In this document: positions 43,026 to 50,900 of the stretch, one piece after another
Layout of the letters: the number at the start of each line of letters is the position of its first letter
Position numbering within the stretch: the stretch's first letter is position 1
IMG/VR virus record: IMGVR_UViG_3300021599_001018
Span: 1-64,000 of that record
DNA: 64,000 nucleotides
DNA from: a virus
Direction: 5' to 3' (one strand)
Position numbers and translations under genes: made by a program
The notes under the pieces: generated by a model
What the model was told of the DNA's origin: nothing
What the model saw: only the letters and a program-made list of their open reading frames with translations
The model's database searches: none

Positions 43026-43960
43026 ATAGAATTTATTTTTGATAATAGTAATTCCTCACTATTAAATTCTTTAGTTTTATTTAGTTTATTATAGAAGTTA
43101 TCATAACCCATTTCCGAAGCATCTTTATCATCTGCTTTCATTAAGCGAACATTTATACCTTGCTTTCTGAAGTACTCTGATATTTTTAATGCCTCACTCA
43201 TAGCATCGTTATCTAATGATATAACAATTTCTTTAACATCATTTAGGAATATCTTTTCCATTAAATTTTTCGATGGGAATTTGCCTAAAAGTGGAATTGC
43301 ATTTCTACGAATTGTTATCGCATCAAAAACACCCTCACAAAGTATTAGAGTTTCTTTCCAATTTATTTGTGAATCAAAGCATATAACATTTTTTGATATA
43401 GGTGGGTTTTTATATTTCATTCCGTTCTCTTCATAATAAGAGCGAGATACAAAATAATTTAGAGAACCATCGTAATTATATGATGGAACTATAACACGTC
43501 TTGCATATAATCCCTCAACGCAATATCCAATGTTATATTTTACAATCTCTTTTATTCCTATTCCACGTTTAGAAAGATAATGAATAGCATGTTTATATTC
43601 AGGATTAAATCCCTTTGGCTCTTCTGCTAATGAAATATATTCTTTTGGTAAGGATATAAATACTTTGTCACTTTCCTCTTTTGCTGGTTGATATGTAGAA
43701 TCACCATAGATTTCTCTTATCGCAGATATTGTTTTTTTATCAATATCTAATTTACGAAGAAGAGATGTTATTTTCTGTCCACCACTATTACAAGTCCAAC
43801 AATGCCATTTTTGAGTTTCTAAATTAACCTGTAACTTTTGTTTATGGTGATGACAAAACGGGCAGTAAAACGCCAGTTCGTTTCCTTTTAGGTTTGAGTA
43901 TTGACCTAATGAGTTATATAATGTTGTAGTAACTGTATTTTTTTGAATAGAACTTAACAT
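43022..43960 (-). CDS. DNA primase, DnaG/gp61-like
   Basis: The 312-residue protein has an N-terminal CHC2-type zinc finger (FYCPFCHHHKQKLQVN, WHCWTCNSGG; residues about 32-60) and a TOPRIM catalytic core with LILCEGVFDAI (Glu near 210) and VISLDNDAMS. It lacks a C-terminal helicase-binding domain of DnaG type, as phage primases do. It lays RNA primers for lagging-strand synthesis and is coupled to the recombination nuclease gene downstream. No helicase gene is in the window. Confidence 0.9.
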   Translation of the reverse strand: MLSSIQKNTVTTTLYNSLGQYSNLKGNELAFYCPFCHHHKQKLQVNLETQKWHCWTCNSGGQKITSLLRKLDIDKKTISAIREIYGDSTYQPAKEESDKVFISLPKEYISLAEEPKGFNPEYKHAIHYLSKRGIGIKEIVKYNIGYCVEGLYARRVIVPSYNYDGSLNYFVSRSYYEENGMKYKNPPISKNVICFDSQINWKETLILCEGVFDAITIRRNAIPLLGKFPSKNLMEKIFLNDVKEIVISLDNDAMSEALKISEYFRKQGINVRLMKADDKDASEMGYDNFYNKLNKTKEFNSEELLLSKINSI

Positions 43961-44000
43961 ATTCCAATATACGAAAAATACCTCATTTTACCAAATAAAA

Positions 44001-44024
44001 TAGGAAGAATTTTACTTCTTCCTA
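44001..44024 (-). terminator. intrinsic terminator overlapping a stop codon
   Basis: TAGGAAGAA (44001-44009) and TTCTTCCTA (44016-44024) form a perfect 9-bp stem with a 6-base loop, followed on the minus strand by TTTTATTT. It ends the unit of the endonuclease gene, whose stop lies in the stem, and separates it from the primase gene. Confidence 0.82.
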
Positions 44025-44435
44025 CTCACTAAACCATTCATCTGGTATTGATTTATCTGCGTATTTGAACCCATTTTTAATACACCAATCGGCGTATGTG
44101 GTTTTAGATTTCTTACTTATTTTATTTTTTGAATTAGTAAATACAAATCGTATATCTAATTCGGGGTGTTGTGATTTTATTAGAAGGTGCTTTTTCCTAT
44201 CTGCTATCACAAATCTACCCTTACTCTCAACGATTATTCCATTTGGTAATTTGAAATCGGGATGGTATTTGTGTTCGGAAGCAGGTATAAGATAACCTAT
44301 GGTTTCGGATTCGTATTTGACTTCAATTCCTTTATCGGATATTTGAGTCGCAATAGTTTCTTCGAGACCCGACTTGAATCCATACACTCTTGCTACCCAT
44401 TTAGAGCTTTTCTTTTTTGTAACCTTTTTAGCCAT
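44022..44435 (-). CDS. phage endonuclease I-like (T7 gp3 family) Holliday junction resolvase
   Basis: The 137-residue protein matches the T7 endonuclease I fold: GFKSGLEETIA (Glu near 30), KYESETIGYLIP, HKYHPDFKLPNGIIVESKGRF (Asp and the Glu-x-Lys pair, PD-ExK active site) and SKTTYADWCIKNGFKYAD. Such enzymes cut branched DNA and resolve recombination intermediates before packaging. A lysine-rich N-terminal tag (KKVTKKKSSK) precedes the domain. It lies in the recombination cluster next to primase and gp46/47. Confidence 0.88.
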   Translation of the reverse strand: MAKKVTKKKSSKWVARVYGFKSGLEETIATQISDKGIEVKYESETIGYLIPASEHKYHPDFKLPNGIIVESKGRFVIADRKKHLLIKSQHPELDIRFVFTNSKNKISKKSKTTYADWCIKNGFKYADKSIPDEWFSE

Positions 44436-44442
44436 AATAGGA

Positions 44443-44661
44443 TTAACGCTGAACGGTCTCAGAGTATTTTACAGAGTTCACTTGACCACCTCTACCAACT
44501 TTGAATTTCTCAGCTGTTAATACTTGTTCATCTATTTCTTTTGTAGCATCAATACTGAAAGGTGTATTACGGGCCAATCCAACATCAAATGTGATTTTAT
44601 CCGTACCAAGTAAAGATTGATTTTCTTCGTATAATCTTAATAATAATTCTTTATCTGCCAT
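44443..44661 (-). CDS. small hypothetical protein
   Basis: The 72-residue protein (MADKELLLRLYEENQSLLG) has a helical start and a short beta end, with no family I recognise. It stands directly before the endonuclease gene and has a well-spaced promoter octamer. Confidence 0.6.
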   Translation of the reverse strand: MADKELLLRLYEENQSLLGTDKITFDVGLARNTPFSIDATKEIDEQVLTAEKFKVGRGGQVNSVKYSETVQR

Positions 44662-44675
44662 AGTTGTAATTTTAT

Positions 44676-44683
44676 ATAAATAT
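44676..44683 (-). promoter_or_regulatory. putative late promoter octamer ATATTTAT
   Basis: It lies 14 bases upstream of the ATG at 44661, drives the 72-residue protein and endonuclease genes, and the unit ends at the terminator 44001-44024. Confidence 0.62.
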
Positions 44684-44696
44684 AAAAAAAAATGTT

Positions 44697-45923
44697 TTAA
44701 GTATCAAATCTTACAATAAAGTTTATTGGCAAATCGTGTAAAGATTTAATTGGAGTTGGAAGTTTTGCTACCGCAACTAAATTACAATCATCATCATATA
44801 ACCCAATAGTTGTAATAAATGGTGCTAAAAATGAACCAGTACGATCTGTTGAACCACTAATTTCCCAATGTTCAAAGCCAGCATAAAGCCAATCATTAGT
44901 TACGGAAGATGATATTGAACCTGTATAGCGAAAATCCATTACCGTTCCATTATCTAATACGTGTTTTTTTCTTATATATTTGGGGCCTGGATTTGAATTT
45001 ACTTTAATATATTTACCTCTAGTATCTAAAAATGTTTCATAAACATCATCGGTAGCTATTATTGCGGTTGGATTTGTAGAAACATTAAATTCATCTTCAT
45101 TTACAACTAATAAAAATTCATGCTCATAGTTAGTTTGACTTGATTTATATGTTAGTTCCCAATTTTTATTAAGAAGATTATCGTATGCTCTTGTTATACT
45201 TATTATACCTTGTCCATAAAAAACATTACCACCATACAAAAGTCCAAATTGCCCTTCTAAAAATGCTAAATTTTTTACATACATTAAAGATGGTGTTGCA
45301 TTTGCATCCCAACTATACAAAACGGTATCATAATCAATACCACCCGATGTTATTCTAATTGCACCACTATTTAAGTCCCAAGTATTACTATCTACCGATG
45401 TTGAATACGGTGTACCGGTTTTGTAATTTGTAAAATTAAATTGACCGGTTTGAAAATCCAAAAGGCTCACTTCCAATACATCCGATTGTCCAACCAACAA
45501 GTTACTATAACCATCATCGGTTAGCTCCCAAAGCTCATCATTATCAGCTGTTATCCTAAGTGATACCGATCCTGGCTTAATACCATCTCCAATATATCTT
45601 TGTGGTATTGATAATATCTTAGCACCGTTTTCTAAATATCTTTCTTTTTCTATTGGGTTATCTGTGTATATGTTTGTTTTTCTACCAATTCGTTTTAATG
45701 GATTATCAACTTCACTATTATAAAATTGTGCACGTAACTGACCATAAAGGGAATGTTTATTAAAACTAAACCCATTTGAGTCGGTAGTTGTCGTATTTGT
45801 ATAATCGGATAGTTCGGCCTCAAATATAGAAATTGGTGATACTGATGCCGATTGAAAATGCCATTCCTTATACGCTTTGAATGGTCTAATTGAAATATCT
45901 GATTTTGGAATCCTTTTTAACAT
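44697..45923 (-). CDS. tail structural protein, paralogue of the next one upstream
   Basis: The 408-residue protein shares its architecture with the 413-residue protein at 45995-47236: a LYGQLRAQFYN block, a beta-rich middle and a C-terminus TTIGLYDDDCNLVAVAKLPTP. These two probably arose by duplication and are virion proteins of the tail or baseplate periphery. The N-terminus IPKSDISIRPFKAYKEW is different from the paralogue. Its start lies only seven bases after the promoter octamer. Confidence 0.66.
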   Translation of the reverse strand: MLKRIPKSDISIRPFKAYKEWHFQSASVSPISIFEAELSDYTNTTTTDSNGFSFNKHSLYGQLRAQFYNSEVDNPLKRIGRKTNIYTDNPIEKERYLENGAKILSIPQRYIGDGIKPGSVSLRITADNDELWELTDDGYSNLLVGQSDVLEVSLLDFQTGQFNFTNYKTGTPYSTSVDSNTWDLNSGAIRITSGGIDYDTVLYSWDANATPSLMYVKNLAFLEGQFGLLYGGNVFYGQGIISITRAYDNLLNKNWELTYKSSQTNYEHEFLLVVNEDEFNVSTNPTAIIATDDVYETFLDTRGKYIKVNSNPGPKYIRKKHVLDNGTVMDFRYTGSISSSVTNDWLYAGFEHWEISGSTDRTGSFLAPFITTIGLYDDDCNLVAVAKLPTPIKSLHDLPINFIVRFDT

Positions 45924-45930
45924 ATCAAAT

Positions 45931-45938
45931 ATAAATAT
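45931..45938 (-). promoter_or_regulatory. putative late promoter octamer ATATTTAT
   Basis: It lies 7 bases upstream of the ATG at 45923 and is followed by ATTTG (TATATTTG, Bacteroidota -7-like). The short spacing implies a nearly leaderless mRNA. Confidence 0.5.
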
Positions 45939-45951
45939 CCTCTTAACTAAA

Positions 45952-45973
45952 AACCCACCAATATAGGTGGGTT
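45952..45973 (-). terminator. intrinsic terminator
   Basis: AACCCACC (45952-45959) pairs with GGTGGGTT (45966-45973) with a 6-base loop; on the minus strand TTTTTAGTT follows. It ends the transcript from 47883 and sits just upstream of the promoter octamer for 45923. Confidence 0.82.
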
Positions 45974-45994
45974 GGTAGTAGATTTAGTTCTATA

Positions 45995-47236
45995 TTAAAA
46001 ATCCAATTTAACTTTAATTGCTATTTCTTTATCAAATGTTTTTTCTACCGGCGTACTTACTTTAGCTACTGCTAATAATTCATTTGCATCATCGTAAAGC
46101 CCAACGGATGTAACATATACATGTGGGTCTTTTTCAAATGCACCAACAACGAATTGTCCTGCAGATCCGGTCACAAATGCTGGATTATTTGAGAAATTAA
46201 ATTCTCTATTGTTAGCTCTTACAAAATAATGTGAAGTAGAAACATTTTCGGTTCTACGAGCTTGGAAATCGGCACCTGTGGATATACAATCAATAAGTTT
46301 TCTAGATCCAGATAGTGAAGATGAATTGTTAAAATATGTGCCCGCAGCTGTGGTACTTACCGATGCACCTAACCCAGTATCTACAGTAACTGCTAATGCT
46401 TGTGGGTTTAATAAAATAACTCCCATATCAGGATAAAATAATCCAAATCCCTGGCCATTGGATGCTGTGATTGATTGTATTGTGGATGTTAGTGAAGTAC
46501 CTATATTTAACGAACCACTAACTATATTGTAAACTCTACCAGATGTTGTTACATTTTCATCAGTACCACCACTATCATCTATAAGCGTTATTCTACCAAC
46601 ATTACCATCTAAAATTATAGATATATTTCCTGGATCTAATCTTTCTTTATATCTTGCTCTGTTTATATTGATTGCATAAAATGCTGAAAGGTTGTGTCCC
46701 GCCGATGTAGAACCACTATAAACACTAAAAAATTGGTCGGTTGGATTTAGTAATATATTTTTGAATTGCCCATATATCGCTCTAGTAGATAATAAACTTG
46801 TATCATCAACTGCTAATGATGGTGCACCAAAACCACGCACATCGCCATATGCAACCGAAAATTGTACTTCCGCTGCTGTATTGGTAGCTGGGTCTTTATC
46901 ATATGCATCTATATAATATCTACCTGCTATTGAAGCAGTTTGTGAATTTTTCATATATAAAGTTCCCAAAGAACCAGTATCACCACTCCATATACCAGAT
47001 GTAACAATTTGAGTTCTGTTTGTAACTTTATCGTTAGAACCAAACTTTTTGTAAATACCATTGGTGATTGCCGTTGCTCTTGATTCTACTTGCTCACCTT
47101 CTGGTAAGAATTGATTAAGAATACGAGTAATCTCCATAGTATCTAATGGAGTTCCGGCTGTATTTGCTGCACCTGCCAAATAGGTGGATAGATTGCTTGC
47201 TAAAAGGGCTCCTCTATTATCTCTAATAATTGCCAT
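45995..47236 (-). CDS. tail structural protein
   Basis: The 413-residue protein starts MAIIRDNRGALLASNLSTYL and has the conserved blocks VTSGIWSGDTGSL, AIYGQFKNILLN, FGLFYPDMGVILLNP and the C-terminal SVGLYDDANELLAVAKVSTP. I know such sequences as structural proteins of marine T4-like phages, without assigned role. Shared end modules with the 44697-45923 protein show a duplication. It is not a tail sheath: the sheath hallmarks are absent. Confidence 0.7.
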   Translation of the reverse strand: MAIIRDNRGALLASNLSTYLAGAANTAGTPLDTMEITRILNQFLPEGEQVESRATAITNGIYKKFGSNDKVTNRTQIVTSGIWSGDTGSLGTLYMKNSQTASIAGRYYIDAYDKDPATNTAAEVQFSVAYGDVRGFGAPSLAVDDTSLLSTRAIYGQFKNILLNPTDQFFSVYSGSTSAGHNLSAFYAININRARYKERLDPGNISIILDGNVGRITLIDDSGGTDENVTTSGRVYNIVSGSLNIGTSLTSTIQSITASNGQGFGLFYPDMGVILLNPQALAVTVDTGLGASVSTTAAGTYFNNSSSLSGSRKLIDCISTGADFQARRTENVSTSHYFVRANNREFNFSNNPAFVTGSAGQFVVGAFEKDPHVYVTSVGLYDDANELLAVAKVSTPVEKTFDKEIAIKVKLDF

Positions 47237-47250
47237 TTGATTGTTTTATT

Positions 47251-47883
47251 TTATCTTGTGTAATTTATATATGTTACAGTTACGGGGATTGTTTGAGACC
47301 CTCCCGTTTCATTACCATAAACAGTAATAGTTGTTCTAATTGTCGATGTTAATGATGGGTTAGGAATAAATTTGAATGACAATCCTTTAGCGATTGCGGC
47401 AGTTGCAGATACATCATCTCCTATAAATACAGGAATAGTTCCAATATCAGCACTAACACCTTCACCAATAATATCTCCTGCGTTTTTATTTGCTAATATC
47501 ACCGTATATCCTAAGCTTCTGTTTCCTGCAGGAGAAGTAGTTGGCGATAATGCAACTTCACCACTTCTTTGATTAACAGATATATTTGGAATACCAAATT
47601 CCACAACAGGAATACGAGTCGTATTTTTTGGTAGAGTTACTAATTTATACTTCATTACTTGAGTTTCATCGGGAGATGCTTCAAGAACAGGCATATTTTT
47701 AATTGCCACATCATAATACGCACTACCTAGTGGGTGTGCTGGCTCATAAAGAGAATAATCAATTTCATCATCGGCTAAAGCAAATTGAGTAATGTTTAAT
47801 CCCTGCCCTGCGGCTAGTTTTTCTCTACCTTTTTTTGTTAGAATTGCATCTACAGTTAATGTAGTATTATCTAAATATCCCAT
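47251..47883 (-). CDS. tail-associated structural protein
   Basis: The 210-residue protein has the motif MGYLDNTTLTVDAILTKKG followed by ITQFALADDEIDYSLYE, typical of a conserved structural family in marine T4-like phages. The C-terminal half is an immunoglobulin-like beta domain. It heads a transcript with the 413-residue tail protein, ending at the strong terminator at 45952-45973. Confidence 0.72.
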   Translation of the reverse strand: MGYLDNTTLTVDAILTKKGREKLAAGQGLNITQFALADDEIDYSLYEPAHPLGSAYYDVAIKNMPVLEASPDETQVMKYKLVTLPKNTTRIPVVEFGIPNISVNQRSGEVALSPTTSPAGNRSLGYTVILANKNAGDIIGEGVSADIGTIPVFIGDDVSATAAIAKGLSFKFIPNPSLTSTIRTTITVYGNETGGSQTIPVTVTYINYTR

Positions 47884-47903
47884 ATAGCTTAATTGTTTTA
47901 ATA

Positions 47904-47911
47904 ATAAATAT
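47904..47911 (-). promoter_or_regulatory. putative late promoter octamer ATATTTAT
   Basis: It lies 20 bases upstream of the ATG at 47883, between the stop of the 1796-residue gene and this start. Confidence 0.6.
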
Positions 47912-47926
47912 AGTTTTTATAAAATT

Positions 47927-50900
47927 TTATCCATCACTTTCAATAATTGGTTCTGTACTTGTTCTGCCTGGAAGAACCTTAATACTATTAGGATTACTGA
48001 TAAACGATTCAATAGGAGAAGAACCATCTAATGTAGTTGCTGCTGTGTTTTTTGAACCTTTGTAATATGAATTTTGCAAACCAGTTGTTAAATCTCCAAC
48101 ATATTTATAATGCGTTGGTAAATATCCATCGGGAGCACGCTCAACAGCTATAACACTACCTGAAATTGGTGGCGGTGGAGAGATTATACCACCTAAAAAT
48201 GAACTTGTTAGTGGTTGTATTACTAGTTTTTTATTTATCCAACTACGCTGTGCTTCTACTAGTTGACTTCTAATATCCTCTACTGAAGTTTGATACGATT
48301 CCCCACCATATGTACCCGTAACCCCTACAGCTTCGGCATATTTTAAGTAAGTTTCAACCTCAGCCTCATACACAAGCCATACATTTATTCTTTCTTTTTT
48401 TACAGTTCCATCGGTTGAGAAATAAGTTCTTATTGCACTACCACTTTGTATATAAATACTAAATCCTATATCTTGATATGGGTCAAAATCTAATAGTTTA
48501 TTAGTTTCATAATTAACTATTTGCTTAGTAGTTGTTGGAAAATTTAATCCAGCATCAATAATGGTTTCATATTGATTATTTTGGCCCGTTGCTTCTATTT
48601 CGGAATTTGTATCAATGCTTGAATTAAGTTGATTATTTTCACCTATTGGTGTAATTAAATTTACATCAATAATTGATTCAAATTGATTATTTTCACCAGA
48701 TGGTTCTATATTATCTATATCCAATACCTTTTCAAATTGATTATTTTCGGCAATTAAAGTTGAATCAGATTTTATTTCGGTTTCATTATAATACTCATCG
48801 CCTGTCGGTTTTGAGTGTTTATATTTACTTCTTTCTAAAAAGTGGGGTTCAACTAACAATCCGGTAGTGGCCTTTGTTCTAGCTGGCAACATTTGTTTAA
48901 TATCATCAAACATAGCTTTTTCATATGATTTAATGATATTGATGTATTCGTAAATATCTTTATTCTTTGTACGCTCAAAGTAATAATTTTTGAGTGTATT
49001 TAGTTCACTATAAGAATCTTCATATAAATCCCACGGATTACCAACATAATCATCTAAATTGTTAGAACCCAATGATTTTGCAATATCAAAATTTAATTCT
49101 TTGGTTGGCGATACAAACACACCAACTCTATTGGAATCTATTGGTGCATACTCATATGACTTTAATGTAGACCTAGTATTAACGGATAGGTCTGATACCA
49201 ATGATTGCGAAGAAAATCTAACTTTATTTGTAGAATATCGAGATGCTCCCAGGCTTGGAATTTCTAAAACTGAATTTCTATCTATTAACTCAAATTGATA
49301 TGGATAAGATACTACTGATGTGAATCCAGATAATGATGCTGAAAATGATGCGGACGGATTTGTTGAACGCATTGATGATATTGAAACGATACCATCTTCA
49401 TAATCGTTTCTTCTAAATGATGCCGAATAATAATTAGTCGGAGCAACATTTATTAGTTTATTTGTAGTAGTAACATTTTTAGGATATTCAAAATCAAGTC
49501 GGAAATGTAAATCGGTAGTAGAAGAAGATATATGATTACCATTTATCATTTCTGGATAATAACAATGTTCTTCAAATCTACTACGGCTTAGAGGTGTAGA
49601 CCATACACGGATTTCATCAATACTACCAGAAAATCCATATCCAATGGCCTCATTTGCACTATTTCCAAAAAACATATCATCGCTTAGATTCCAATAACTA
49701 CTTCCGGTTGTATATATTTTTGAACTATATGAAGAAAATATTTCTCTATCTTTTTCGGTTTGTAAAACATTTAATTCCGTTATTTGATTAGAACCCGTAA
49801 GTGTTCTTGAAACTTCTATACCAAAATATCTATCATTGAAAATTGGTAATAAAGATGAGCTAATTACATTTGCGGTATTATCTGTAAGAATAACTTTACC
49901 ATACTTACTATTAACAGATCCGCTTATTTCAAGAAAAAATCTAGTACCATCACTAAAAATACCCCATTGCCCACTATAAGCCGGCTTTACAAATAATTCT
50001 ATTGTATCTGGCTTTCTGTTTTGATTTGTATTTGACCAAGGTATAGCTATATAACCAGTTGTATCAAATTTTAGTGCATAACTAATATCTTCAACTAATA
50101 ATTTACTAATAGTTTCTTCGGTTTGTTCAGGTCCCCCAAATTCTATTATTGAAAGATTTGATGATGGAATACCATAACATGCCATTAAAGCATGAATACC
50201 ACGTCTTGTACCTTTATGTTTTAGTAGATATGGCAGATTATTTACAATTCTTCTCCAAACTTCATTAGTTCTTTCCTTAACAGGAGATGTAACTTTTTGA
50301 TTACCATTACTATCTTCACCATATACATAGTCCCAAATTTGAGCACCTGAACCTAAATTTTTTGCATCCCAATTAAATGATTTTAAGAAATCATATAATA
50401 GTTTATCAGATGCTCCACTTCTGTTTTTATAACCCAACCCTCTATTTCTCTCTATAGCTTTTGTGTAAAAATATAGTATATCAAAGTGATGTCCAATCAT
50501 TGAAAAGAACAATAAGAAATTGGTATTTTCCGTATTAGTAGAAATATATTGCGGTATGTTTGCAATTATGTAATTTGGATTCTGAGAATCATATGCTATT
50601 GTTTCATCTATTATTTTTTCATACCATTTAATTGATTGTTGGTTTGTTGTTTTTAACCTAACAGATGAACTATATGGCCAAGTTATAGATGAACTTGTCT
50701 CTGTTGTATATAAAGATGATGATGTATATAAAAATGTTTCAAACCCATCAAACCCCTGTATTAAAGCAGATTTTTTAGATTGTTGTCTTTCAACTTCTTT
50801 TTGTGAAGCAAAAGATCCAGTCCAAGTGGCATTACCACCACCAGTAAAATCGGTTGATGCACTAACTATTAGGTCTTCATAATGCTCTATTAACTGTAAT

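Noticed and set aside
45995-47236. Tail sheath candidate
   Set aside because: Size would be small but possible; however there is no sheath pattern, and the protein is a paralogue of the 44697-45923 tail protein.
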